From assembly GCA_018697195.1 (NCBI GenBank), contig CM031878.1, positions 32,435,995 through 32,499,994 of the forward strand: DNA of 64,000 nt, read 5' to 3'. Numbering within the stretch: position 1 is the first letter of the stretch; each line of letters opens with the position of its first letter. This DNA comes from Certhia americana. Taxonomy: Eukaryota; Chordata; Aves; Passeriformes; Certhiidae. A model generated the notes under the pieces. It made no database searches and had not been told where the DNA came from. It saw only the letters and a list, made by a program, of their open reading frames with translations. Shown here one piece after another: positions 26,601-38,600 of the stretch. The position numbers and the translations under genes were made by a program.

Positions 26601-27769
26601 ACTCAGCATTACAGCTGAGTGATGGATATGGTCTCCATAAATGTATCTCTCTGTTGAGAAGTAGCCTGCCAAACAAAAATTTTTTGTGAAGCCCTCACCA
26701 ATGATATACTGTTCATATGTACAGGTTCACTGGAAGAGCTCTCGGATATTTATAAGTCTTTTTAATAAATCTGCTCCTGGACTTAAATTAAAAATAATTA
26801 AATCAGTCAGGCCTTTGCATGATGTAAAGCTTTTGTAAGCCTTAATTCCTTACAAAAATTAAGATGTGAAACTCTAAAAACCCAAGCACTAGATTGTAAA
26901 TAAGAAATTTCAGTGGAGATGGGCTAACACACATGAATTTGGTGCAAACTTCCTTAGAGAATGGAGAACTTGCAATCCTGCTCAGGGTGTTTGTTTTATA
27001 AAGACCAGCTGCAAAACCTGGATCCTGCTCCAATTTCTAGAATGTTCAGATTTGAGGTGTAAGTACTTTTGGGCCTGCATTATGTTCTGTATGGTATATA
27101 AGTGATATAGTACAACACATGAGATTTTATATTGTAGTTCTTCCCACATGGGTTGTGAAGAGATGGCTAATCCTTGTTTTGCTGAAAGGCAGTTTTAAAA
27201 AAATTTTGGCTTTTCTGCCTTTCTTGCGCAGTAAAAAACATTCACAACTGTAATTGCTTTCTGTATATCTTCAATACATGTTTGTATGTGCAAATGTAAA
27301 GTTAAAGTTATTTCTTAAAATAATCTTAAGAAAATAAAAAATACTGCAGTGATGAAAACGTATGAGACTAAATGCTGAAAATAAACAGTATCCTGAAAGC
27401 ACTCTGACAGGTATCTTTTTGTATTTTTTTCTTAACCTGGATCTTAGTTATTTTAAGTGGACTAGCCAGTCATATTTTTCTGAGTTTAGGGAGTGTTATT
27501 TAATGCTAGCTGTTAGTTAGAAATTTAAAAATTCCAGTGACTTGGAACGAGAAAAAGAAAAACTTGGAAATAAAAATTTACCAGAAAGATACTGGGCAAA
27601 CTGTATGAAAAGCTTTGCTAAATTCTAATAAAAATATATCTACTAGTCAATGAGATGGCTGATCTTGTTACATAAGGAAATTTAGTTAAACACAACTTGC
27701 CACTTGTGAACCCATCTGTTACCTTCACATTCCCAGTCTTTTCTTCCTAGGAAAGGTGTATTCACCTTG

Positions 27770-28125
27770 CTTAATATTTATGTGACCTGGATCTGCTCTC
27801 ACAGCTCAGGTTCTGTCTGTTGCTGGGGATACAGACCTGAACACAACAGTTCAGATGGGGTCTCATGAGAGCGTACTGGAGGGAGAGAATCATCTCCCTT
27901 GACCTGGTGGTCACACTTGCCTTTATGCAGCCCAGGTTAAAATTGGCTTTTTGGGCTGCAAGTGCACATTGTCAGCCCATATGTAATTTTTCATCCTCCA
28001 GTATCCCTAAACCCTTCTCTGTTCTTGGTCAATTCATCACTCAGTCTGTATTTATAGTGAAGATTGCTGCCATACAGGATCTTGTGCTTGGTCTTGTTGA
28101 GCGTCATGAAGTGCACATGAGGCCA
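27770..28125 (-). mobile_element. CR1 LINE fragment, antisense
   Basis: Read on the minus strand, this is an internal CR1 segment from just upstream of the 3' part. On the + strand the landmarks are GATGGGGTCTCATGAGAGCG near 27854, TTGACCTGGTGGTCACACTT near 27899, TGGGCTGCAAGTGCACATTG near 27952, and CTTGTGCTTGGTCTTGTTGA near 28081. These correspond to the reverse complement of the well-known avian CR1 block. The 3' terminal part typical of the other copies is absent. It is the only CR1 piece I found in antisense orientation to the gene. The open frame at 27865-28176 lies mostly within this copy. Confidence 0.85.
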
Positions 28126-29378
28126 TTGATGCGAAGTATAATAACATCATTTACATCAGAATTATTGATTACCTAATACCAAGGTTGAGAAAAATGTTCT
28201 TTATTAAAAAAGTTGGCCTTTCATGGCCCCAGATCAGTACACGTTTTTATTTGCCTTGCTGGTTTTCTGCATGTAGTGACTGAAACAGGTATTTTGCCTC
28301 CTGGTTGTTTATTTTTTTGACCGCAGAAGAAAGAATATTCATATGATCTGTAACTAAACTTGTCAGGGAAATTTGGCTTGTGCATCCATGCCCATTTTCT
28401 TGTCTCAAAGGTAACTATTTATGCAACTCTTCTGGTATTTCACATTTCAACATGCAGGAACTTGTAGGAGGCAGTCTTCTAAACATGGAGAATGAAAGCT
28501 TTCTACAGATGCATGGCAAAACATACCAGCGCATCTCAACAATCTATGGTGGCAGGCAAAGTGCTTGTGAACAAAGTTACATGGAAAAATCTTCAAAAAT
28601 CTTTGCAAATTATTGTTGATTAAATGATTTAGACATGAATTTAGCAGACCAAACCAAATAGTTTCAAAAAGTGAACTCCTTAAATTCAATGCATGTCATG
28701 ATGCATCTTTCTTGTTCATGAAAGTTTGGTGTTCAGGGCCTTCCTTCTTATTTCCTTTAGAGAAAAAGGGACATGTTGGAAGAGTAAAAGAGACTGACTA
28801 TTCCTCAGAGTAGCACAAATACAGAAATTGTATTGAGGATCATAGGGGGTCATTACAGTGTGCCACATTTGTGAAAGAGGTGCGAGCAACAGTGTGAAGA
28901 AAGGGAGGAGGTGTTATCCCCGCGTGTGTAGCCTGGCGTCATGCCACAGCCTGCCTAAAATGCAAAGACCACAGCATCCTTATCTCACAATGCAGACACC
29001 AGAATCTCTCCCAGAAAACTGGCTAGCAAAGGGTGTGAAAATAAAGTAGTGGAGATTATTCAACATTGCATCAAGTTCCAGACCCTGTAGCGATCAGCTG
29101 CATCAAAATTCATATGCACAAAAACAACCCACCCGTAGCTCCATAGCTCATTGTTGCTTGTTTACGTGCAGACTTGTTTCTTAAGAAAAGCAATTCAAAT
29201 TCAGATGACTGCTGAGAGTGGCAAGAGTTGATGAGGTTCTCCTCTGAAAATCTCTTTCATAGTCTTTGGTAATTACAGATAAAGGCAACTTTGGCAGGCG
29301 ATTGCTATTCTTTCTGGCATGGATTTTTGCAAGGCTTCTAACTCTAGCTGAGCACATACACATCTACTTGAGACCTTT

Positions 29379-29390
29379 GGGGGGGGGGGG
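29379..29390 (+). repeat. G12 homopolymer
   Basis: Twelve consecutive G bases on the coding strand, in intron 2. A single G run of this length can take part in intermolecular or slipped quadruplexes and is a common site of sequencing error. Confidence 0.9.
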
Positions 29391-31310
29391 AGACTTGAAC
29401 TAAGTCTCTCTACAAACTGGAGCCTGGAGAAATAAATACCAGGGGTTTGGGTTGTTTACATTAAAGGAAATGAATATTTTAATATATTAAAAGTTGTTAA
29501 CCTCTTTCAGAAACTTTACTGGAAACAAGTAACTAAGTTTAAGGAATGAAACATGATTCCCAACAGCTTGCTTTCCTTTCGTATTCACATGATGATAATT
29601 CCCTGTCAGGCCAAACCCTCAGCTACCTTTATCCACTGAAAAATCCCCTGCAGTGTAGATAACAGAGCAGGCTAGAAGTATTGCTTACTTCTCCCACTCT
29701 TTCTGTGCTCTTCAGGACGAACTTGACAATTTGGTTGACTACTGAGTTTTCTTACTGACTGTGTGAACTCCTTGTTGATAGGAGTTGTCACTTATATCTG
29801 CAGAGATCAGAGGATAAATGATGACTGTATCTCACAACACAGGCTCAGTAATCTGCCATGATCCTTCCTCACATGTTAAATGTTCAGTGCAGTGGAATTC
29901 TGCAGTGTCTGTGCTGAGAAATGTGTGCAAATGCCATGAGTTTGAATTCCAGAATAATTGCTTGTGCTAAAGAGAGTCTGGAATACTCTCCTGAGGTAGG
30001 ATAAATCTGAAACACAAACTACTATGCAAATCTATTGTGAAAATATATCACCTAAGGCTGAAACCTGTTTACCTGCTTTTGGCTGATGAGTGATAATTGG
30101 AAGACTAATGAGTTTAAACAACCAAACTCCAAAGTATGGTCTTGCTGAGGAAACAAGGGGAATTTTCCAAGAGTGTTTCCTAGTCTTCATGAATCATAAG
30201 AGCACTAGTTGCATCCAGAATTGCATATTTTATCTGAACATCCCTGGCCATTAGCCACAAGAAGAAAAATGAAAGAAAATAATGGAATAGTTGTCTTGTC
30301 ATATGTCTAATGAAAGAACCTACTCTTTTCCATAATGCAGAGAATAAGTGAAAAGCAAGTGGTTTTGTTTTTTAATTTCAAAACAGATAATATGAAGAAA
30401 CAATGAAAAAAAAGAAGAAACTGAGAGGCAGCTGATAGACAGGAAGCTAGAGTTTCCTGGAATTTCAGTGGTTCTAAGATTAGTCAGTTACAGTAATTGA
30501 AACTGTGCTAGTAGTAAGTCTGTGTGAAGCAAAGTAATTTCTGATGGGTTGTGTGGCATTTCTGAGAGACACATGGGGCAGGTATCGAGCTCAATGAACA
30601 AGCAATTCAGTGTGGTAAATGAGGCCTGCACTAGGGCTGCCTGCATTCTATATTATGTACTTTTTTATTTGCTATCTATTGTTAGGAAAGTACTTTTATT
30701 GAATGCAAGATAAACAAGTTTCCACACTATCTTTCTATATTTCCACACTATTTTCCTAAGCTATATTGCTTAGGAATGACTGGGATAGTGTGTGTGGGAG
30801 GGAGTGTTGCTTGAGTGTTTTGTTGTTGTTATCAGGTCTTTTAGTTGGATTGTTTAGTTCATAGTCTATTATGAATTTTATTATTGCACTAACTAAACCA
30901 ATTTTTTTCTACTGCTAAATACTCTGTTCACATTTTTCACTCCTCTGCATGGTTGTAAAGATTAGAATTCACTGGAATTAAATATATAATGCTACAAAAT
31001 CATTGAATTAGTGATAGTGATTAGTGACATTTCTGTTACGCTTCTAATATAATTTTTATATGCCAAATACTACACAACAGAATGTTACCTTTACATTTAG
31101 ATTTATTCTGAAAATGTGATGAGGCTTATTTACTTGGTTTTCTACTCTTGTGATTCTTTAGACAACTGTGATATGTAAATGACTACTGGCTTAATTTCAC
31201 AATTAAGTCTCGTGGTAAATGAAGACAGGAAGGATGACTTCAATAACTTAAAGGAAACTTGTTCCACTTATTTTTGAGTTAACTGAGTATAGGAAAGATT
31301 TCTTTGCTTT

Positions 31311-31338
31311 AAAAAAAAAAAAAAGTGAAAAAAAAAAA
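31311..31338. repeat. A-rich tract
   Basis: Two A runs (about 14 and 11 bases) separated by GTG. It lies about 0.5 kb upstream of a CR1 fragment but is not part of it, because CR1 elements do not end in poly-A. Confidence 0.85.
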
Positions 31339-31799
31339 TCAATGCAGATGCTGCTGTCCTTTCCTTTGGACAGTTCAAAATGGTTTGGATTTTAAAAATC
31401 AGGCTTGGCAGGCATTTATTCCTGAAGTTATATGTGTTTGTTGAGTCCTAGCCAAAAAAAGAGGGAAGGGAGTGAGGGAAAGTTGTGAAATTAAGAAATT
31501 AAAAATGTTAGGAATTCTATTCTTTTGAAGGATACATTTTAAAAGCCAAACCCTGCATTCTCATTTGCACAAGGGCCTCAGCTGAGTATACTGTCTGAAC
31601 TCATAAAATACGTGAAACTTCACCTAAGGTCAAATGCTCAGAGTACATGCTGTTGAGTGCTAAAGAGCTATCTGGCTGTTGACCTTTCTTTTGGGTGTCC
31701 TGCCAGCATCAGGGCTGGTATGGATCTGCTGTGGGAAAAAGGAGGAAGTCCATGAAGAGCATGCATCAGTGTATGTGCTCTCCTTGACCTCACTGGGCT

Positions 31800-32155
31800 C
31801 AGCTGCTCTTTGAATGCTGCTCTGCACCAAAGAACTGAGGGGAAGCTTTATGCTCTCCTTCTTCCCTCATATCAAATTGGAGAAGAGCAATGTCACGCTA
31901 GCCTGAAAGAGGATAAATATAAATTGAAAGAGAGTAAGTGTAAGTTAAATATTATGAAGAAATTTTTTACTGTGGGAGTGCTGAGGCATTGAAACAATTT
32001 GTCAGGAGCAGCTTTTTATGTGCCATCCCCAAAAGTATTGAAGGCCAGGTTGAATGCTGCTCTGAGCAGTCTGGTCTAGTGAAAGGTGTCCCTGTCAAAT
32101 GCAGTGGGGTTGGAAGTAGATAGTCTCTTTCAACCCAAACTATACTATGAGTTCA
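31800..32155 (+). mobile_element. CR1 LINE, 3'-end fragment
   Basis: Diverged CR1 3' end in gene orientation. Landmarks are GGAGTGCTGAGGCATTGAAA near 31975, AAGGCCAGGTTGAATGCTGC near 32041, GTCTGGTCTAGTGAAAGGTG near 32070, and TCTTTCAACCCAAACTATAC near 32127. The 5' boundary is uncertain because the upstream part is strongly decayed. It approaches to about 430 bases from exon 3. Confidence 0.85.
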
Positions 32156-32581
32156 TGCTGGCACAGTTCCTTCATCCCAGTGCCCATTTGTTCCCCAGAA
32201 GACAAAGCCTACCTGCTCAGACAGTGCCAGTGAAAGAGTGTGTGCCCAGGTAGACACAGAGCTATGCCCTTGTGAAGTCATTAGGAATTGCTTGGAGACA
32301 CAAGATATTATTCATGTTATTCAGATGTTGTTTTCCAGCTAAGTTCTGTATTCTCCCTTCTAATCTCATTTACAAGCTGATGCAAAGGTAGGAAACTAAG
32401 GAATTGCAGATTTCATACCTCAATAGGGACAGATAACCCTTTACTTTGGGGACGAGGGTTGGTGTGGGAGTAGGTGATTAGAGATACATATGGGGAAGTT
32501 AATGACACAGTAAACACTATGGGTTGGCTTTTATATTCAGCTATTAATGTTTTTGTGTTTATTTTTAATTTTTGGACACAG

Positions 32582-32627
32582 GACCTGTGAAGGGCGAAAC
32601 ATCCGGTACAGAACATGCAGCAATGTG
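32582..32627 (+). CDS. ADAMTSL1: ADAMTS-like protein 1, coding exon 3 (middle of TSR1)
   Basis: A 46-base exon completes K62 from the split codon and encodes T63 to V77, TCEGRNIRYRTCSNV. It supplies C64 and C74 of the first thrombospondin repeat and the R-x-R/Y layer residues that stack with the tryptophans of exon 2. The frame requires phase 2 entry and phase 0 exit, which the sites GGACACAG|G and GTG|GTAAGT give exactly. I remember the human protein as having S where this one has T63, a conservative difference. The exon is too short to be found as an open frame alone. It was recognised from its sequence and from the matching phases on both sides. Confidence 0.96.
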
Positions 32628-32984
32628 GTAAGTGAAGTATAGCTTTGATGTGATACAAATCAGCACATAAGATAATCATGTCCATATTACTGCAAATAAC
32701 TTGGTAAAATGATAGTGAGAATATTGTAGCTATCCAAACCAGTTTTGTACCACAGGACCACAGAACTACAGGCAAACCTTTGTCAGTTTCTTGAAAAGTG
32801 GAGAGATTACAGCCTGATGCTAAAACTGTCTGGACAGGATTGCAGTCACAGCCACCATAAACAGTCAGTGAAACTTGCTCTTTACAACCTCCTTTGCAGA
32901 ATCAAGATGTCTTGTTTTCCCAGTAGCACTTTGATAACCAGCTGGTTTGCACTGGGTAGTCTGTCAGGCTGGAGGATTAAGCTG

Positions 32985-33040
32985 TTAAGAATTGAAGACA
33001 AGTTAGTAGAAGATATGTGATTCTATGATGATTCTATATA
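32985..33040 (+). mobile_element. Possible CR1 3' tail remnant
   Basis: The stretch ends GTGATTCTATGATGATTCTA, which looks like the short tandem ATTCTATG repeats that terminate CR1 elements. The preceding sequence has only faint CR1 resemblance, so only the tail is called. Confidence 0.4.
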
Positions 33041-33858
33041 TTTCTGTTCACTTGTGTCCTCACAGCATATTAATTCTGTTGTGTCTTAGAAAAGCAGTTT
33101 TACACAGCCTGTACCAGTGCTTTGGCGTTTCCAAAGGCTCTTGCTGGGCTTTTTTTTTTATGTGGCAAATATAGTTTTCAATACAATAAAGTAAGAAACT
33201 GCAACTTCTGTCTCAACAGACTGAAAGTGTGTTTTCACTGGTGAAAATTGAAATAGAGGCTTTCATATGGAAAGTTTTATTGGGTGCCAAGAATAGTAAA
33301 GGCTCTCAAGTTACATGGAGAAATGTCAGTTTTACCAGTAAAGATGGAAAATGAAATCAAACGTGCACCAGACCAAGCTTTCTCATGCCTGATAGGGGCA
33401 TATTTAGGAGCCTTTCAATACATGCTTTGTTTAAAAAGTTTAAAAGTTTAACTTTAAAAAAAGAAATATATTTGCTCATATTTAGCTTATCTTTTCTTCA
33501 ATAGACCACAGTTCAAAATGAAAGAAGCTGCTTCTATCTGAGTTATAGACTCCTATGCAGTAAGATTTCGCTCACTTCTTTAGGAGTTGGGCTTTGATAA
33601 TCCCTGTGAGCCCAATTCAGAATATTCTGGAATTCTGTGATTTCTCTGAAATTTTTTCTGATTATGTTGTTTGAGTTCCTGAAATGTCTCATCAATCTAG
33701 CCTTCACCTTTCCTAGCTAGTAGCAACTGGTGTAGTTAATAAAAAGATTAGCAGTCCAGTCTTCATCTGAGGAACTTAGGCAACACCACATCTGTGTAAG
33801 GAATGGGAAGTTTGATTTGTGCTAGTCAAATTGCAGGCCATAGCTCTGCCATATGACA

Positions 33859-33935
33859 GGAAAAGGAAAAGGAAAACGAAAACGAAAAGGAAAAGGAAAA
33901 GGAAAAAGGAGAAAGGAAAAAGGAAAAAAGAAGAG
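33859..33935. repeat. GGAAAA hexanucleotide-type repeat
   Basis: Purine-only array of AAAAGG units, with two AAAACG variants near 33874-33885, decaying into AAAAAGG and AAGAAG. It is a homopurine tract on the coding strand in intron 3. Confidence 0.92.
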
Positions 33936-35615
33936 AAACTAAGAGATACTGTTAAGAGCTAATTAGACTACGATTAAGTCCATGTGTTTTGTTTTGGTTG
34001 GGTATTGCATGTGCATTGTGAAAGTCCCTTTCTGTGTCTGATCTGCCCTTGTGTATGTTAAGAGCAGGGAGACAGAGTACATCCAGCTCTGCTGCTATTT
34101 GATGTTCCTGGATCACTCTGACAAAAGGCTGGGGCTTTATCTGATTTGCAACCCTACTTTGGAACCACTGAGTTTCCAGGATAAGAAATATTTCTTTAGA
34201 TGTTATTTTTAGCCTAGGCTCTGCTTTGCAAATGTGCACCTGAGCAGTTTTCCTTCAAAATAAAACCTTGCATGGTTTTGTCAGGCAATTCCTTTACATA
34301 CCTTGTATTTGGCAATACGAGCTCCAGCAGTGAGGTATACAGCTACACTACTCAGTTATTTCATACTAAATAATCCAAAATGAAGCCTTCAAGCTTTCAG
34401 CTTTACTATGCTGAAATTAGTGACGGTTTTTCCACTGAAATATGAAGACCCAGGACTACTTTTATGATTTCAAACTATCTTTGGGGGGATCGTAAAGAAT
34501 GGCTTGTACAGTGTAAATCTAAAGCTATATAGGAAATCCAGACTTGCATCTTTAAAATCCATTCTGTTACTGAATTGTGCAGCTGTAACACTGAAATACT
34601 CTTTGCCTCTTTCCGAATAGTAAAAAGAAAAATTAAATTACGTACTTTGTCATTAATGAAGTCTACTCTTCTGTCTCTACAATCCAAGCCTGCATACACA
34701 CAAATTGGATATTGAAAACAACTCATTAAGCTCATAACTTATTGTGAAATTCTGTACTAGAAAAGGTCCACAGTATTGTGTGTATTTTTGTTAACTCAGG
34801 TTTTGCCTTTAAAGATTTCATCCAAAAAGACACTGAAAATCCAGAGGATGGAAATTCCAGGCTCACGAGACTTCCATTTTCATCTGTTACATGACAGTCT
34901 TTGAAGGAAAAAAAAAAAAAGACCAAATCCCCCCATTCCAAGCTTTCATTACTATTATCTTGTGCATAGCTTGAGGATTGATGTTCATTAAATAACAGTG
35001 TTTTTGTTTTTTGCAAGCAGTCTTTCTGTGAACTGACATGTTTTTTTAATGACCATCCTCTTGCAGGAATGGATGGGTAGTCACATATACTAAAAGCAAA
35101 TTATTTGAAATGTGAAATTGGAGAATTGGAAGAATAGATTTGGAGTCTGGCAATGAACACATTTTATAGGCACTATCATTTGCAAGATTTTGCTACAGCT
35201 GGTTTTAATTCAACCTGAAATTAAGTTACAGAAGGGGAAAAAAATGAGATAAAGAAAAAGAGAGTCAAGGGGAAAGAGTGGCGTGCCTGTTTTTCCAGTG
35301 ACCTATATTAATTATTCCAGAGGTGCTGAATAATTTTGCATAATAAAGACTGTAGGAAAGACTGATACTGCTGTCTATAAAGCTTCTGAGCAATCCTTAA
35401 AAGAATAAATCCAGTCCAGTATATTTGCCACTTGCATTGCCTGTTGTTGATCAGAAACTGGAAAGATTATGGGTATGAAGCCACATGTGTAAATAGTAAA
35501 AGAAGGAATGAGAGAATCTGAAGATGATTTAGGGTTGAATTGCATCTGCTTTTTTTCTTATTATTATTCACATTGACTTAAGCGTATTTCCAGCCATTTT
35601 AGAATATAATCATGG

Positions 35616-35630
35616 GAGAGAGAGAGAGAG
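35616..35630. repeat. Short (AG)n repeat
   Basis: Seven to eight AG units in intron 3, short enough to be fairly stable. Confidence 0.85.
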
Positions 35631-38600
35631 TAATTTGTTTTTCTTCTGAAAATCAGTCTGAATGCAATAAAAACCATGGTTTTGCAACTAACTGAATTGT
35701 TATACTGAACATAATGCAAAATAAACAAATATAATTCCCAACTTTGGGTAGGATGTTTTTACTTGTTCTCCTTTTTTATTTTTTCTTCACGCTAGAACAC
35801 ACTTTTTTTTCCCTTCTTCTACGTGCACTCTTGGTTGCCAGGTGCTCTCCAGCTTTTTTACCAGTCGTGACACCTTATATCCCTTTTCTCTTTTTCAGTC
35901 CTGCCACTCTGCTGTCTTTTGCTTTCTCTTACCTTCATTTACATGAAAATCACTCTGAAGGTTCTTTGTTGAATATGTACTGACTTTATACCTTTCTTCT
36001 CAATTATCAAAATTCTTATTGTGACTGAAAACGGGTTTTTTTCTCATGATTTTTTTCCTTTTATTGCACTGCTCTCTGAATCAGAAAAAAAAAAAATAGA
36101 GAAAGAAAAAATACAAGAATGACACTGGAGCTGCACAATATTACTAGCTCTTTCAACAAGGTTCTTGTTAAGCCTAAGATAAAATTTGTACATTGTTGAT
36201 CCTATTAATCAGGCAACCAAAGCTTGTAAACACCACCTACAACTCTACAACTCTTTTTATACATACCTCACTTTCTTCACTTGGCTGAAGTACCAACTGT
36301 AATGTCATCCCCCATTTTTTGCCTTGCATTCAGACAAGCTACTTCCATCCCTGTTTCTTATCAGGTCGTGCAGCATTTTGTATACACCAGCACGAATGCT
36401 GTTCATCTTACTTTCTAAAAAATAACACTATCTTCTTTCCATGCTCTAAACCCAAGCCTGGAAAGTGTCAAACCTAAACTTCCATATAAGCACATCATTC
36501 TCAGAGTACTGGCTTATGTATATGGAAAGTATCATCACCAAGTAGATATTATCAGACCTACAAGAATGATTAGCAGAGTTTAATTTTTCTACCCAGTGGT
36601 GATTAGAAATACCATTTTTCAATCAAACCCCCTAGTTTACATTTTGCAATAAAATATATTTAAAAAATTAATTATAGACACTATACATATCTCCTTACTA
36701 AATTTATTCAATTCACAAAATTTATTTAATGTCAATTTACTTTTTAAGTGGAAATTCTTCCAAACTCAGATAATTTGTTGTGACTATGGTCTCTTCTTCA
36801 AACTACTGGATTTTAATAACTCCCATCTTATTTCTGATTGGCTGCATTTTAAGACTTCAGTGTGTCATCTAGAAATTATTTCTTCGTACTTGGAAACAAG
36901 TACGTTTTAGTTCTGGTTTTAGTATCTAGCAAATTACAGAAACTTGGACTTCTGGATTAGCAATCTTCTCAATGTCAATGTGAGACAATTAAAAAAAGAT
37001 AAAAAACCCCAACACTGTGCCTATTTAATGTAAATGTATAAAGAAACTTTGTAGCCCAAATGACCTGAATCGCTTCCCTTAAGGTAATATTTCATGACTT
37101 GTCAGGACTCTGGGTAGATCGCAGTTTTAAATTCTGTATTTCTGATTTTTCTTTTTATTTGAACAGCTCATTTTTGAACTGTTCCATAATATGGCACCCT
37201 CAATGCCTTTAGAAAAGTGTGTTTTAATATTATGTACTTATATTAGTCTTGACTGAAGTTTTTTGAAGTTTTCATGCTGAAATTAGACTTACTGTATCTA
37301 CTTTAAACACTTGCTTTAATATTTAAAAAAGATGGACAAAAAAAAGAAATTAAAATTACATTGAAGGCTGCATATTGAAATATTTGCCTACATGGGAACA
37401 TACTTCCAAAGAAAGGCACTTTTTTGGTGAAAAAAATATTTTATAAATATTTATAATATTAATGAACATTTGCATTTATTGTTCACTGACAATTTTAGCC
37501 CTTATCTCCATTCCATGTTTATTTAACACAGAGAACATTTGCTATTTCCCCATTTTCTTTGTTCCTTTTATTTTTCTCAAGCTTCTCTTTGTCAGATATT
37601 ACAATGTCTTAGGGTTCTTAGAGAAAACTTTGGTATGACCCCCTCTCAATCTAAGCAGCTAAGTATGATCCCAAGTTATTTCTAAGTTCATGGAGTAGAG
37701 TGTTGAAAAATCTGGCTGCAAGAAAGGTAGTTCAAGCAGGGCACTCAACAAGGCTTCAAGGGTGAGCAAAGTTTCTGTTAAATCCCAAGATTTCATAAGT
37801 CTCTGTGTTTTTATCTAAGGTTCTTATTTGGTCTTAGGCAAGCCATTGCTTTAGGACTTCAGATTTGCTTTCTCAGTAGGGAAATTGGTGCAGCTGAAAC
37901 ACCATGTGTACTTCATGGAACTGGTTCAATAAGCTGTTCTGTCAGATGCTGCACAGAGTAGTCCAGTTGTTAGTCATTTTTTGCACAGAGGGAAACCTCC
38001 AGGTATAGTAAATCATTCTTGGCCTCTGCAAATATACAAGCACATATATTGTAAACTGTTTTAAAGTTCCTCAACTCTTTCCACCTATCACTGCTTAGAT
38101 AGGATCTTCTACATTTCACCCACTAAGTAAACTTTAAAACGGCTGACCCTCTTTTGTCCCATGAAATCTGATCTACCTATCACCATCAAGGGACATCTGG
38201 GATTCATCTTATCTTTTCCACTGGATTGTTGATTAATGGAAATTGTTTTGAATAGGATTCAAACATGGCAAAATTCCATGAACCTTATGAATTACAATAG
38301 GGTAAAATAGGAGGTCAAGTTAAAAAAAAAGAAAAAGAAAATGGATGTGAGGAAGAAAATGAAGCCATAATAATATGGGCCACATTACATGCATAAGAAG
38401 TGAGGATGAAACTCCTGTGTATATCTTATAATGGGTTTCATAGATCAAAGGAATTTCTGATCACCTTTAAAATTGTATTTTCATTGCAGTAGAGGAAATC
38501 TTGACCTGACAGGATGAATAGAGATTATGAGTATCCAGCACAGTCTCAGTATTTCAGTAATATCTCATGATCCTTTGTGAGCTAAAGGCCATAAAAGACC

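Larger units (their letters stand above)
20574..32581 (+). other. ADAMTSL1: ADAMTSL1 intron 2 (12,008 bases)
   Basis: This is a phase-2 intron, GTAAGT to GGACACAG. It is AT-rich. It contains an AT dinucleotide array (23147-23204), a T run (23583-23601), an antisense CR1 fragment (about 27770-28125), a run of 12 G (29379-29390), an A-rich tract (31311-31338) and a sense CR1 tail (about 31800-32155) that ends only about 430 bases before exon 3. No additional coding exon or RNA gene is recognisable. Confidence 0.85.

Noticed and set aside
27865..28176. 103-codon open frame on the + strand
   Set aside because: It lies mostly in antisense CR1 sequence (27770-28125).
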